Shown here one piece after another: positions 9,279 through 19,536 of a stretch of 64,000 nt of DNA. The position numbers and the translations under genes are program-made. The number at the start of each line of letters is the position of its first letter. Position 1 is the stretch's first letter. The DNA is from Clostridium sp. DSM 17811. GTDB taxonomy: Bacteria > Bacillota > Clostridia > Clostridiales > Clostridiaceae. The notes under the pieces are model-generated. The model was not told the origin of the DNA. It searched no databases and worked only from the letters and a program-made list of their open reading frames with translations. The stretch lies in assembly GCF_018861905.1 (NCBI RefSeq), contig NZ_JAHLDU010000009.1, forward strand, positions 62,001 through 126,000, given 5' to 3'.

Positions 9279-10166
9279 TTATTTGATGGATGCATCATAA
9301 ATTGTTCCAATTGAATTGGATAACATCAAATTGAATTCTTTATCAGTTTGCTTTGCAGTCAATCCTTGCGATAAGGCACGGGAAAAACTAGCTATCAGCC
9401 CGTGATTGTGCGTAAGTTTTTGATTTGCTTCACTTTGAGTGTACCCTCCTGATAAAGCCACAACTCGTACAACATGCGGATTATCCATTAAGTCGTGATA
9501 GAAGTTATCTTCCGTTGGTATTGAAAGTTTAAGCATTACTTTGACGTCTTTATCAAGGAGTGCTAATTGATTAGAAATTTCAGATTTTAATATTTTTTCT
9601 GATTTTCCCTTATCCACGCTGTGGATATCAACCTCTGGTTCGATAATTGGAACCAACCCAGCTTCAAATATTTTCTTGCCAATATCGAACTGTTGCTCAA
9701 CTATTTTTCGAATTCCTTCTGAATTAGCTTCCTTAATGACTGAACGCATTTTCGTCCCAAAAATGTTTTTTTCACTGGCACGTTTTAAAAGGCCTTCCAA
9801 ATTAGGAATCGACTTCATGAGTTGAACGCCATTTTCCATTTCAGCCAGCCCTTTATCGATCTTTAAAAAAGGCACAACACTTTTGTTTTCCCAGAGAAAA
9901 TCAGCAGTAAATTTATCACCAATCTTACGATCCATAGTGTTTTCAAATAAAATAGCACCCAAAATATGCTTTGAATTGAATGTAGGGTTCATTATAATAC
10001 GCGTTCTCATCTCGTGTACTAAATTAAACATCTCTTCGTCATTTGAATAACGGTCTTCCGAAATTCCATACTGCAAAAGCGCCTTAGGAGTACTTCCTCC
10101 ACTTTGGTCTAAAGCAGCAATAAAACCTTTTCCAGCATGCATTTGATTCATTTGTTCCTGATTCAT
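9279..10166 (-). CDS. fda: Class I fructose-bisphosphate aldolase
   Basis: A 295-residue bacterial class I (Schiff-base) aldolase that cleaves fructose 1,6-bisphosphate into two triose phosphates. Visible landmarks are [19 protein letters not shown] near the N-terminus, the [10 protein letters not shown] lysine segment, [11 protein letters not shown], and a C-terminal [21 protein letters not shown] 10166 is preferred over an in-frame ATG at 10184 because AAAGGGGAT precedes it at good spacing. Base composition is visibly richer in G+C than its neighbours, and the family is common in staphylococci and lactobacilli. Acquisition by transfer is plausible. It has its own terminator and is monocistronic. 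Confidence 0.92.
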   Translation of the reverse strand: MNQEQMNQMHAGKGFIAALDQSGGSTPKALLQYGISEDRYSNDEEMFNLVHEMRTRIIMNPTFNSKHILGAILFENTMDRKIGDKFTADFLWENKSVVPFLKIDKGLAEMENGVQLMKSIPNLEGLLKRASEKNIFGTKMRSVIKEANSEGIRKIVEQQFDIGKKIFEAGLVPIIEPEVDIHSVDKGKSEKILKSEISNQLALLDKDVKVMLKLSIPTEDNFYHDLMDNPHVVRVVALSGGYTQSEANQKLTHNHGLIASFSRALSQGLTAKQTDKEFNLMLSNSIGTIYDASIK

Positions 10167-10292
10167 ATAATTATCCCCTTTCATTTTTATTACTAAGTAA
10201 TATCTTTAATTACATTATAACACTTATTAAGTACAGATATACAACTCTATTTCCATCGATAAGGAATTTGAAACACCGTGTTTTTTACTACA

Positions 10293-10664
10293 CTATTCCA
10301 TGCTATTCCATATTGGACATATAAAATAATATAACATTAATGATAATATTATTATAACTACCATATACATAATTGCATTTAATATAAAACTAGCGGAAGT
10401 TATAAAACCTACTACTATTGAAATCAAGCAAGCAGATATATATAAGTACCAGCCTAACTTCTTCCAGCTAAATATTAGTATAAACCCTATAAGTTGAATT
10501 AAAGCTAAAATCATTGTTCTTAATACATAGAAATTAAATAATCCTCCTGGTTGTCTTGAAAAATAATATAAATTATCTTGTATACTTAAACTATATACTA
10601 CTATTAATACCAATAAAATTACTGTTAAACACATTCCCCTTTCTTTGTTTTCCTTGACCACCAT
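10293..10664 (-). CDS. Small integral membrane protein of unknown function
   Basis: 123 residues with about four predicted membrane helices (around residues 11-28, 46-64, 70-88 and 95-113) and a short basic N-terminus. The start has GGAGG seven bases upstream, which supports a real gene. I recognise no family. It lies alone between the aldolase and an empty stretch. Confidence 0.6.
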   Translation of the reverse strand: MVVKENKERGMCLTVILLVLIVVYSLSIQDNLYYFSRQPGGLFNFYVLRTMILALIQLIGFILIFSWKKLGWYLYISACLISIVVGFITSASFILNAIMYMVVIIILSLMLYYFICPIWNSME

Positions 10665-11149
10665 TTATCATCCTCCATAATATTTTGATCAAATATTATT
10701 ATTGATGCCTTTTTTATCTACCTTATAATACTTATGTTACTTTTGTTGATTTTAAACTAAATTATAATAATTTTTTAATTATTATTTAAATAAATATAAA
10801 TTATGTTATCTTTTTATTACCCTATATCCTGCATTAAAGAGGCTTGAAAAAAAACTAGTAGAATCCTATTAGCAAAGTCAAGAAATGCCTAGATTAAAAC
10901 ATAAAAACGTAGAAGCTAAAAAATGCTACTCATTTTTAAATGCTTTAGAATAGAATAAACTCATCCCTCCGGGATTAAAACATATGGAGGGCTAATAGTT
11001 TCAAAATCTACTAATATTCCTAAAAAGGAGAGGACAAAACAACTATTAATTGTTTTGTCCTCTCTTTTAGTCTGATTACAATTTTTTTTCATTACATAAA
11101 CTAAGATTCTGTAACACTCGTTATATACTATCTTTCTCACTACTAAACA
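10665..11149. other. Intergenic stretch with no credible gene
   Basis: Contains a bidirectional terminator at 11028-11064 and then family A copy A2. Short open frames here lack ribosome binding sites and overlap the hairpin or the repeat. Confidence 0.6.
11028..11064. terminator. Bidirectional terminator-like hairpin
   Basis: Perfect 15-bp inverted repeat GAGAGGACAAAACAA / TTGTTTTGTCCTCTC with a loop of seven bases, TTTT on the plus side and TTTTT on the minus side. It could end transcription of the large activase gene beyond repeat A2. Confidence 0.78.
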
Positions 11150-11391
11150 ACAATTTTCTCCGGAGTGACTTGCAACTAGAAATGACAAAACTATTGCAAT
11201 TTCATTTAGTAATTCTTCTTTTGCGAGTGTAAAATTCCCGTAAGACTGCCAGGACGGCAGTCTAGCGAACCCGAGACAGGACGTCGAGTGTGAGCGTTAG
11301 GGGATTTTATACAAGCAAAAGATTAGAATTTCTTAATGCAATTTCTAGTTTCGAGTTCGGTTGCAATTCACACAGGAGAAATTTATACTTT
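11150..11391 (+). repeat. Family A palindromic repeat, copy A2
   Basis: Runs from the degenerate left end TTTTCTCCGGAG to GGAGAAATTTATACTT, ending at the stop codon of the activase gene. The arms AGTAATTCTTCTTTTGC / GCAAAAGATTAGAATT pair. Two internal hairpins have identical AGGAC loops: AGACTGCC/GGCAGTCT (11243-11263) and GAC/GTC (11275-11285). Confidence 0.85.
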
Positions 11392-14300
11392 TTAGTCTAC
11401 TCTTTTGTCACTAGCTGCCTCATCATAAGCAGTTTTTATTTCTTCTTCACTCTTAAGATTTTTAAAAGCAATAGACATCATAAGTTTAATCCTATTAATT
11501 TGATTTACCTCACTTGCACCTGGATCATAATCTATAGCCGTGATATTAGCTCCTTTATTTCTTCTCTTTAATTCCTTAATCATTCCTTTACCTGATACAT
11601 GATTAGGTAGACAAGCAAAAGGTTGTACACAAACTATATTTTTTGTGCCACTTTCAATAAGTTCAACCATTTCAGCTGTTAAAAACCATCCTTCTCCTGA
11701 TTGATTACCTAAAGATATAATAGGAGATGCTATATCCGCTAATTCCTGTATTGTTTTTGGAGGAGTAAATCTTTTACTCTTTTCAAGAACTAATTTCATA
11801 TGTTTTCTATAACTTTCTATATATTGAATAGCCACATTATTTATTATTTTATCAGTTCTACTTTTACCTAAATACTTATATTTAAAGTCAGCATCATAAG
11901 CACAGTATAAGAAAAAGTCAATTAAATCTGGCATAACTGCCTCTCCACCTTCTTTTTCAATAACATCTATAATATTATTGTTAGCTATGGGATCGAATTT
12001 AACTAAAATTTCTCCAACTAGTCCTACCTTAGGTTTAACAATATTTTTGATTTCTAAAAGATCAAATTCAGAGACAATACCAGTTATATTGTTTTTAAAC
12101 TCTTTCTTGTTTCCTTCTGCTACTGCTATCTTGCATACTTTTACCCATTTTTCATAAAGCAAATTAGCCGAACCTTCTACAACTTCATACGGCCTAACTT
12201 TGTATAGTACTCGCATAAGCAAATCACCATAAACTAAAGCCATAAATGATTTCTTAATTATTGGATAACTAAATTTAAAACCTGGGTTTTTCTCAAGTCC
12301 AGCAGCATTTAAAGATATAACTGGTACCTGTGGAAAACCTGCGTCCTTAATTCCTTTTCTAAGGAATCCAATGTAATTTGTTGCCCTACATCCCCCACAT
12401 GTTTGAGAGATTATAACAGATGTATTTTCTACATCATATTTGCCTGACTTAAGAGCAGCAATTAGTTGCCCAACAACTATTATTGTAGGATAACAAGCAT
12501 CATTGTTTACATATTTTAAACCTTCATCTACAGCTTTAGTATCCACTGATGGCAATATTTGTAGATTATATCCTGATGAATTAAATGCTTCCTGTAAAAA
12601 TTGAAAATGTATAGGCGACATTTGTGGGCATAAAATTGTATGTTTCTTTCTCATTTCTTTTGTAAATATAATTTTTTTATCAGGCTCTTGTACTTTGCTT
12701 GGCAATACACCATTCTTATCTCTTTCATAAAGTGCAGCTTTTAAAGATCTAATTCTAATTCTTGCTGCTCCCAAATTATTACCCTCATCAATTTTTAAAG
12801 TTGTATATATTTTACCGTTATCTTCGAGTATTTGAGCAACCTGATCTGAAGTTACTGCATCAAGTCCACATCCAAAAGAATTTAGTTGAATAAGTTCAAT
12901 ATTTGACTCTTTTGATACAAAACTTGCTGCTGCATATAACCTAGAATGATAAACCCACTGATCCACTACTCTTAAAGGCCCTTCAATAATGCCTAAATGA
13001 GCCACAGAATCTTCCGTAAGTACAGGCATATCAAAGTCAGTAATAACGCTTGGAATCCCGTGATTAATTTCTGGGTCTATATGATAAGGTCTGCCAGCGA
13101 GTACTATACCCCTTTTTCCCGTTCTCCTAATATATTCTACAACTTCTTCACCCTTATTTCTAATATCTAATTTAACCTTTTCAGTTTCAGTCCATGCTAG
13201 CTCAGCTGCTATAACAACTTCCTTTTTGCTAATTCCAAAACTAACTAATTCATCTGCTAATCTCTTATCTAGTGCCTTCTTATTATCTAGAGAAATAAAT
13301 GGATTAAGGAACCTAACATTTCTTTCTTTTAATATATCCATATTGTTTTTTATTACCTCAGGATATGAAGTTACTATGGGACAATTATAATGATCATCAG
13401 CATTTTTTCGTTCTTTTTTTTCATATGGAATACAAGGATAAAATATTAAATCTATTCCCTTATTTATAAGGCTCATTATATGTCCATGTGCAATTTTAGC
13501 AGGGTAACAAGCAGACTCTGATGGAATTGTTTCTATTCCCATTTCGTATACCTTTTTAGATGATCTTTGGGATAACTCTACTCTAAATCCTAAATTCGTA
13601 AAGAAAGTAAACCAAAATGGATAATTTTCATATAAATTAAGCACTCTTGGAATTCCTATTGTTCCTCTTTTCGCTTCTTCTTTTTTTAGTGGAATATAAT
13701 TAAATATTCTTTTATATTTATAATCATAGACATTAGGTATTTCCTCTTTTTTGTTACTAAGTCCTAGTGCTTTTTCACAGCGATTACCAGATATAAATTC
13801 CCGATCATTATCAAATTTATTAATTGTAAGAACGCATTGATTAGCACACTGCTTGCATCTTCCCATGGTCGTCTCGATAGCTAAATTGTCCAATTGTTCT
13901 AAGGATAATAATGTAGAAACGCTGCCTTCTTCATCTCTTTCTTTTGCAATAAGTGATGCACCAAATGCGCCCATTAGACCTGCAATATCTGGTCTTACAG
14001 CCTCTCTTCCTGAAATAATCTCAAAAGCTCGAAGTACAGCACCGTTATAAAAAGTTCCTCCTTGAACTATTATCTTTTTGCCCATGTCTTTTGGATCTCT
14101 TATTTTAATAACCTTTTGAAGTGCATTTTTTATTACCGAATAAGAAAGCCCTGCAGATATATCGCCTATAGAAGCCCCTTCCTTCTGTGCCTGCTTAACT
14201 CTAGAATTCATAAACACAGTGCACCTTGAACCTAAGTCAACTGGACTTTTAGCCTTTAATGCCACCTCTGCAAACTCTGCTACTCCCATGTTTAAAGAGT

Positions 14301-15678
14301 GAGCAAATGTTTCTATGAAAGAACCGCAACCAGATGAACAAGCTTCATTTAACATTATACTATCGATTACGCCATTTTTTACTTTTAGACATTTCATATC
14401 TTGTCCACCAATATCTAGTATAAAATCTACTCCAGGCATAAAAAAATCTGCTGCCTTATAATGAGCTATGGTTTCAATCTCCCCAATGTCCACCTTTAAT
14501 GCTGCCATTATTAGTTTTTCGCCATAACCTGTCACTGCCGAATTTTTAATAGTAACACCTTTAGGTATTATAGAATATATATGTTTTAGTGCTTTTCTAA
14601 CTGAAGTTAATGGATTGCCTTCATTACTACCATAAAAAGAGTGCAAAATTGCCCCTTCTTCATCTATAAGTGTAACTTTAGTTGTTGTAGAACCAGCATC
14701 TATCCCCAAATAACAATTTCCAGTATACCCTTCAAGTTCACGTCTTTTAGCCTTATACTTGCTTTGCCTTTCATTAAAAACCTGTAGCTCATTGTCATCT
14801 GCAAAAAGTGGCCTAAATCTACGAACATCATTACTTTTCGCCTCCATCAATTTTGGAAGCTGATTTTTTAAATGTTCAAATGAAATAGTACTATTATCCT
14901 TTGAAGACATTGCAGCACCTACGGCTACAAATAGCTGAGAATCCTTTGGAAAAATAACTTGATCCTCTGTAAGTTTTAAAGTTTCGATAAACCTTTGTCT
15001 AAGTTCAGACAAGAAAAACAATGGTCCACCTAAAAATGCAACATTACCTCTAATTGGCCTACCACATGCAAGTCCGCTAATGGTTTGATTAACTACTGAC
15101 TGAAAAACTGACACAGCTATATCTTCTTTTGCAGCACCTTCATTTAACAAGGGCTGAATATCTGTTTTTGCAAAAACTCCGCACCTAGCAGCTATTGGAT
15201 ATATAGTCTTATAGTCTTTCGCAAGTTCATTAAGTCCAGTTGCATCCGTTTGGAGAAGGGATGCCATTTGATCAATAAATGCCCCAGTACCTCCAGCACA
15301 AGATCCATTCATCCTTTGATCTATCCCTCCATCAAAATAAATTATTTTTGCATCTTCTCCACCCAGTTCTATTGCTACATTAGTTCTTGGTATAATTTTC
15401 TCTATTGCATAAGTACTTGCTATTACTTCTTGAATAAAAGGTATATTCATCCATTTAGCTAATGCTAGTCCACCAGATCCCGTTACAACTATAGTAATAT
15501 CGGCCTCTGGAAAATTATTATAAGCTTCATTTAAAAGCTCTGCGATTGTACTTTTAATATCTGAAAAATGTCTCTGATACTTGCTATAAATCGTTTTTTC
15601 TTGCTCATCTAACACTACTATCTTAACAGTAGTAGATCCTACGTCTAACCCAACGTGTAATATATTTCTCATAATCAT
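11392..15678 (-). CDS. 2-Hydroxyacyl-CoA dehydratase activase-related protein (BadF/HgdC type, DUF2229)
   Basis: A 1428-residue protein with two ASKHA ATPase modules of the BadF/BadG/BcrA/BcrD family. Module 1 (about 1-270) has [10 protein letters not shown] and [14 protein letters not shown]; module 2 (about 320-590) has [10 protein letters not shown] and [14 protein letters not shown]. The Cys residues in these loops hold the shared [4Fe-4S] cluster in HgdC dimers, so this chain may form that dimer internally. A Cys cluster (CKQCANQC), a DUF2229 region (about 660-900) and a dehydratase-D-like C-terminal part follow. Family members of this size are common in anaerobes. Known HgdC proteins use ATP to drive electron transfer into 2-hydroxyacyl-CoA dehydratases; the target here is unknown and no dehydratase gene is adjacent. 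Confidence 0.85.
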   Translation of the reverse strand: MIMRNILHVGLDVGSTTVKIVVLDEQEKTIYSKYQRHFSDIKSTIAELLNEAYNNFPEADITIVVTGSGGLALAKWMNIPFIQEVIASTYAIEKIIPRTNVAIELGGEDAKIIYFDGGIDQRMNGSCAGGTGAFIDQMASLLQTDATGLNELAKDYKTIYPIAARCGVFAKTDIQPLLNEGAAKEDIAVSVFQSVVNQTISGLACGRPIRGNVAFLGGPLFFLSELRQRFIETLKLTEDQVIFPKDSQLFVAVGAAMSSKDNSTISFEHLKNQLPKLMEAKSNDVRRFRPLFADDNELQVFNERQSKYKAKRRELEGYTGNCYLGIDAGSTTTKVTLIDEEGAILHSFYGSNEGNPLTSVRKALKHIYSIIPKGVTIKNSAVTGYGEKLIMAALKVDIGEIETIAHYKAADFFMPGVDFILDIGGQDMKCLKVKNGVIDSIMLNEACSSGCGSFIETFAHSLNMGVAEFAEVALKAKSPVDLGSRCTVFMNSRVKQAQKEGASIGDISAGLSYSVIKNALQKVIKIRDPKDMGKKIIVQGGTFYNGAVLRAFEIISGREAVRPDIAGLMGAFGASLIAKERDEEGSVSTLLSLEQLDNLAIETTMGRCKQCANQCVLTINKFDNDREFISGNRCEKALGLSNKKEEIPNVYDYKYKRIFNYIPLKKEEAKRGTIGIPRVLNLYENYPFWFTFFTNLGFRVELSQRSSKKVYEMGIETIPSESACYPAKIAHGHIMSLINKGIDLIFYPCIPYEKKERKNADDHYNCPIVTSYPEVIKNNMDILKERNVRFLNPFISLDNKKALDKRLADELVSFGISKKEVVIAAELAWTETEKVKLDIRNKGEEVVEYIRRTGKRGIVLAGRPYHIDPEINHGIPSVITDFDMPVLTEDSVAHLGIIEGPLRVVDQWVYHSRLYAAASFVSKESNIELIQLNSFGCGLDAVTSDQVAQILEDNGKIYTTLKIDEGNNLGAARIRIRSLKAALYERDKNGVLPSKVQEPDKKIIFTKEMRKKHTILCPQMSPIHFQFLQEAFNSSGYNLQILPSVDTKAVDEGLKYVNNDACYPTIIVVGQLIAALKSGKYDVENTSVIISQTCGGCRATNYIGFLRKGIKDAGFPQVPVISLNAAGLEKNPGFKFSYPIIKKSFMALVYGDLLMRVLYKVRPYEVVEGSANLLYEKWVKVCKIAVAEGNKKEFKNNITGIVSEFDLLEIKNIVKPKVGLVGEILVKFDPIANNNIIDVIEKEGGEAVMPDLIDFFLYCAYDADFKYKYLGKSRTDKIINNVAIQYIESYRKHMKLVLEKSKRFTPPKTIQELADIASPIISLGNQSGEGWFLTAEMVELIESGTKNIVCVQPFACLPNHVSGKGMIKELKRRNKGANITAIDYDPGASEVNQINRIKLMMSIAFKNLKSEEEIKTAYDEAASDKRVD

Positions 15679-16130
15679 CTTCTCTTTCCTCGCAAGTTCG
15701 ATTTATTTTTGTTTCTAAAATCTATTATATATATTTATGCGTCTTGATATAAACCCATTATTTTTGAAAATTTTTCTTTCATATATCCTATTTTTAGTTT
15801 ATATATTTTTATTCTTCAAAAACATAATTTATTCTCAAAATCGCAACTTATTAGCATATTCTTTCCATTAATTATATCATTCTAATATTTATTTTACATA
15901 TCAACAAGGTTTAAAAAAAATTATTAGACTAGTATATAACATTATAACTCAATAAATATGATATTTTCAACCTATTTTTACTTAATTACTTTAGAAACTA
16001 ATGTCAATTATCTTTTATTCCTATAAGAATATCTAATAACCACAATTTTGATTTAATAGTATTTATCGTCATCTTATAAAATGTTCATTAACAATACAAT
16101 ATGAGCTCTCATATACTAAACTATAACTTT
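15679..16130. other. Intergenic region between divergent activase and ABC genes
   Basis: AT-rich, no gene seen. It must contain promoters for both divergent genes, but I cannot single out convincing boxes. Confidence 0.5.
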
Positions 16131-16144
16131 GAGGGGATGATAAA

Positions 16145-16921
16145 GTGATTAAAGTAGAAATTAATAATATATGTATGAATTACCACTCCTTAACTGCAGA
16201 AACTCATGCTTTAGCAGATATCTCCTTTGGTGTACAAGAAGGTCACTTTTTAAGTATTGTAGGACCTTCTGGTTGCGGAAAATCTACGCTATTAAATATA
16301 ATAGCAGGCTTAATTTCTCCGTCATCTGGGGAAATTAAAATTAATAGTAGCGCTGATAGCGTAAGTTTTTTAAAAATCGGATATATGTTTCAAAAGGATC
16401 AATTGTTCGACTGGCTAACTATATGGGACAATGTACTGCTAGGCCTTAAAATTAACCATTCTATTACAGTTGCCAATAAGGAATTAGTAAAAAGACTTCT
16501 AATAAGTTATAATCTCTGGGAATTTAGAGACCATCATCCTAGAGAATTATCTGGAGGCATGAGGCAAAGGGTTGCTTTAATTAGAACCTTAGCTTTAAGT
16601 CCTGAATTACTTCTTTTAGATGAACCTTTTTCAGCTTTAGACTATCAAACTAGATTAAACATTAGTGATGAGGTTTCTGAAATTATAAAAAAAGAGAAAA
16701 AGACCACAATAATGGTAACACATGACATTGCAGAAGCCATCGCTATGTCAGATGAAATTATTATCCTTTCTAAACGACCTGCTGTAATTGTTAAACACAT
16801 GACACTAGAATTTGGTGAAAACTTTTCTTATCCATTAAAACGTAGAGAAGCTCCAAATTTCAGTATTTACTTCAATGAAATTTGGAAGGAGTTGAATAAT
16901 AATGCTGATTCAAAGCGATGA
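16145..16921 (+). CDS. ABC transporter ATP-binding protein, SsuB/TauB-like
   Basis: A 258-residue ABC ATPase. Walker A is GPSGCGKST (about residues 40-48), the Q-loop FQKDQL, signature LSGGMRQR, Walker B LLLLDEPFSALD, and the switch His in VTHDIAEA. The EPFSALDYQTR stretch and C-terminus place it with nitrate/sulfonate/taurine-type transporters. Start is GTG 16145 with GAGGGG eight bases upstream. It overlaps the permease gene by 20 bp. Its most likely binding-protein partner is the solitary NMT1-like lipoprotein at 6.0 kb. Substrate unknown. Confidence 0.92.
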   Translation: MIKVEINNICMNYHSLTAETHALADISFGVQEGHFLSIVGPSGCGKSTLLNIIAGLISPSSGEIKINSSADSVSFLKIGYMFQKDQLFDWLTIWDNVLLGLKINHSITVANKELVKRLLISYNLWEFRDHHPRELSGGMRQRVALIRTLALSPELLLLDEPFSALDYQTRLNISDEVSEIIKKEKKTTIMVTHDIAEAIAMSDEIIILSKRPAVIVKHMTLEFGENFSYPLKRREAPNFSIYFNEIWKELNNNADSKR

Positions 16922-17702
16922 ACAGAAAAAATATATTAAAGACGTAAAAAGAAAAAAATACATTATTATTTTTACAAGGATAATAATATTAATAACATTT
17001 TTTAGTCTTTGGGAAATAGCCGGCAGACTCAAATGGATAGATTCATTTCTAACAAGTACACCCTCGAAAATGTTTACATCGTTTATACAAGTATATAATG
17101 AAGGAACACTTTTAACTCATATCTCTGTAACATGTTTTGAAACCATAACAGGTTTTTTACTTGGAACAATTTTAGGCGCCCTTATCGCAGTATTATTGTG
17201 GTGGTCCGATTTTGTATCCAAAGTTTTAGACCCATATTTAATTGTATTGAACGCTTTGCCTAAAGTAGCCCTTGCACCTATTATTATATTTTGGGTAGGC
17301 AATGGTATAAAAGCAATAATAGTAATTGCTCTTTTAATATCAATAGTTGTAACTATAATAAGTATCCTAGGTGGTTTTAGAGAAGTTGATGAAGATAAGA
17401 TAAAACTTTTAAAGACATTTGGTGCCTCGAAACTTCAAATATTAATTACTCTAATTATTCCTGCTTCTATTCCTACTCTCATTTCTGCACTTAAAATAAA
17501 CGTAGGGCTATCATGGGTTGGTGTAATTATGGGTGAATTCTTAGTAGCTAAAGAAGGTTTAGGTTTTTTAATAATTTATGGTGGTCAAGTTTCCGAGCTA
17601 GATATGGTAATGATGAGTATAGTAATACTCGCAATATTAGCTTACCTTATGTATGAGGTGGTAGCATTTATTGAAAGAAAAGTGGTTTTTAAAAACAAAT
17701 GA
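16902..17702 (+). CDS. ABC transporter permease, SsuC/TauC-like
   Basis: A 266-residue inner-membrane permease with about six helices. The coupling helix that contacts the ATPase is LKTFGASKLQILITLIIPASIP (EAA-type loop, about residues 170-190). PKVALAPIIIFWVGNGIKA is typical of the nitrate/sulfonate/thiamine-precursor group. The start lies inside the ATPase gene with GGAAGGAG upstream, so the two are translationally coupled. No binding-protein gene follows. Confidence 0.92.
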   Translation: MLIQSDEQKKYIKDVKRKKYIIIFTRIIILITFFSLWEIAGRLKWIDSFLTSTPSKMFTSFIQVYNEGTLLTHISVTCFETITGFLLGTILGALIAVLLWWSDFVSKVLDPYLIVLNALPKVALAPIIIFWVGNGIKAIIVIALLISIVVTIISILGGFREVDEDKIKLLKTFGASKLQILITLIIPASIPTLISALKINVGLSWVGVIMGEFLVAKEGLGFLIIYGGQVSELDMVMMSIVILAILAYLMYEVVAFIERKVVFKNK

Positions 17703-17737
17703 AATTTTACTTATAATGAATATAAATTAAAACCCTT

Positions 17738-17832
17738 GGACAGTATTTATATTGAATAACCAATTCAATGAAGTACTGTCCATATTAGTCTCATTTAAAT
17801 TAATAGTGATCTAATATTAAATTTAAATGAGA
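17738..17832. repeat. Two tandem long hairpins after the permease
   Basis: First hairpin: GGACAGTA (17738-17745) with TACTGTCC (17774-17781), extended by ATTGAAT/ATTCAAT. Second: perfect 13-bp TCTCATTTAAATT (17789-17801) with AATTTAAATGAGA (17820-17832). Neither is followed by a proper U tract, so neither is a classical terminator. Confidence 0.65.
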
Positions 17833-17882
17833 TTTAGGATAACTAATTTGTAATTCTTTTATGAATCATAAGGAGGGTAATA

Positions 17883-18239
17883 ATGGAATACTTTCAAAAG
17901 GCTAACGATATTTACAATACTAAAGATTATAATAGAGCAATATCTCTATATAAGAAAGCTGCTGAGATGAAAGATAATGAGGCTGGCGCGCTTTATAATA
18001 GTGCAGTATGTTTTATTCACTTAAAAAAATATGAAGATGCAATCCCTTTATTCCATGCTGCTATATCACTGCGCCGTGAAAGCAAATACTTTTTCAACTT
18101 AGCTTACTGTTATGCGATGTGTTTTAACAAACCAAAAGCATTATATTATTTCAATACCGCTTGGTCACTAAATAATGATGATGAAGATTGTGAAAAGGCT
18201 ATTAATTTATTATTAAAAAGTTATAAAAAAACCCCCTAA
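17883..18239 (+). CDS. Tetratricopeptide-repeat protein
   Basis: 118 residues forming three consecutive TPR-like helical hairpins (about 1-32, 35-66, 69-100), for example AISLYKKAAEMKDNEAGALYN and AIPLFHAAISLRRESKYFFN. No signal peptide or membrane segment, so it is cytoplasmic and probably a protein-interaction module. The ribosome binding site GGAGGGTAAT precedes ATG 17883. It stands alone and ends at a terminator shared with the convergent gene. Partner unknown. Confidence 0.8.
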   Translation: MEYFQKANDIYNTKDYNRAISLYKKAAEMKDNEAGALYNSAVCFIHLKKYEDAIPLFHAAISLRRESKYFFNLAYCYAMCFNKPKALYYFNTAWSLNNDDEDCEKAINLLLKSYKKTP

Positions 18240-18253
18240 TTTCAGAGAAAACT

Positions 18254-18276
18254 CCCTGATTTCAGGGTTTTTTTTT
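18254..18276 (+). terminator. Terminator of the TPR gene
   Basis: CCCTGA-TT-TCAGGG followed by nine Ts. The T run abuts the stop of the convergent transglutaminase-like gene. Confidence 0.85.
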
Positions 18277-19453
18277 ACCACTCTCCAGCTATGCTCTCTT
18301 GCTTATGATCTATAGTAAATCTCTTAGTATCAAAATAGTCTCCTCCTATTAAAAATGTAGGATCTACATTAATCCATTTATTCTCTCCTGCTATATATAC
18401 TTGATTCCAAGCATGACTGACCCAATTACTTCCATTAAAGCCTTGACCAGTTATAATTCTAACCTTTATATTGTTAGCTCTGCACATAGCGACGTATAGA
18501 CATGCATAATCGAAACATATCCCACTTTTAGAATTAAAAGTTGGAATGGCCCCCGATGTCATTTGTGTATCATTATTTAATACTCTATTTGCTTTTTCAT
18601 CGCTATAAACTATTTCACTACCTACCCATTTATATATAGCCCTCGCTTTATCCTTTGTTCCACTTTTACTTTGAACCAAGTTAATTGCGAACTTGTTTAT
18701 CTCATCATTAGACTTAACTCCTTGCTCTAGTGTAATACCATTGTAATAAATTATGCCCTTATGCTTGTTGTTTTGTACATTAGTCTCAGATGTAGAAGGA
18801 TCTTTCACAACTATGGTAAAGGAATTATTAACAATATTAGGAAGTTTTTTCGCAAGTTTCGAATTAGTAAGAGGAATGACTACTTCCTTTGATATATAAT
18901 TATATGCTTGTGATTCTTCCAGATATTTATTGTATGTATCCGCTACATTGAGAAGTGACATAAAATTCAATACAAAAGTAATAACAATTACATAAGAAAT
19001 TGCCTTAGGAACTTGAAATATTGCACCAACAATTCTATTAAATAAAATACTCTTTTTCTTTAGCTTATTCTCTATAGTATCAAATAAAGGATAAATAGTA
19101 ATATGAGCAATAATATTAACAACAAAAGTTATGATGCTGTAAATTATCATTATCAAAAGTGGCATAAGTAATATATAAATTACCAATGGATTACTATTAA
19201 TAAATTCTATAGCCTTTGGCGGTATATTTTTATATATATTTGCATAAATACCTTCATCATGTTGAATAAATATTTTTTTAGTGTAATAAATACCTAGACA
19301 CAAAGAAAACAAAAAAGAGAAGCTTTGAAACACGCCTTCAATAGATCCTTTTAAATATTCCGATGAAAACTTAGATATAAAACCTCTAATTATTGGGTAT
19401 ATAAATAATAATAGCAAAATCATACTTACGGGTTGCCTAAACAATACTATCAC
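18275..19453 (-). CDS. Membrane protein with C-terminal transglutaminase-like domain
   Basis: 392 residues. The N-terminal half has about five membrane helices resembling the CvpA/colicin V production arrangement (to about residue 185). The C-terminal half is a transglutaminase-core domain, with catalytic Cys in SKSGICFDYACLY, His in WVSHAWNQVY and Asp in NKWINVDPTF. The catalytic part probably faces outside and may act on wall or surface peptides; the substrate is unknown. GTG 19453 overlaps its own weak ribosome binding site; TTG 19444, six bases after AGGTG, is a better initiation site. It is the last gene of the minus-strand group with recX and the M16 peptidase. Confidence 0.82.
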   Translation of the reverse strand: MIVLFRQPVSMILLLLFIYPIIRGFISKFSSEYLKGSIEGVFQSFSFLFSLCLGIYYTKKIFIQHDEGIYANIYKNIPPKAIEFINSNPLVIYILLMPLLIMIIYSIITFVVNIIAHITIYPLFDTIENKLKKKSILFNRIVGAIFQVPKAISYVIVITFVLNFMSLLNVADTYNKYLEESQAYNYISKEVVIPLTNSKLAKKLPNIVNNSFTIVVKDPSTSETNVQNNKHKGIIYYNGITLEQGVKSNDEINKFAINLVQSKSGTKDKARAIYKWVGSEIVYSDEKANRVLNNDTQMTSGAIPTFNSKSGICFDYACLYVAMCRANNIKVRIITGQGFNGSNWVSHAWNQVYIAGENKWINVDPTFLIGGDYFDTKRFTIDHKQESIAGEW

Positions 19454-19536
19454 CTGCTTTAATTCGTATCATCTTTTTCCTCCGACTTATTATATTTTGA
19501 GGATGAGATAAACTAAAGTTATAATTCACCTCATAT

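Noticed and set aside
10876-10955. Short plus-strand frame MPRLKHKNVEAKKCYSFLNA
   Set aside because: Might be a gene remnant, but only about 21 codons, no ribosome binding site and no family I recognise.
10961-11188. 75-codon minus-strand frame
   Set aside because: Spans the bidirectional terminator at 11028-11064 and part of repeat A2; no ribosome binding site.
11290-11571. 93-codon plus-strand frame
   Set aside because: Starts inside repeat A2 and runs antisense through the end of the activase gene; shadow frame.
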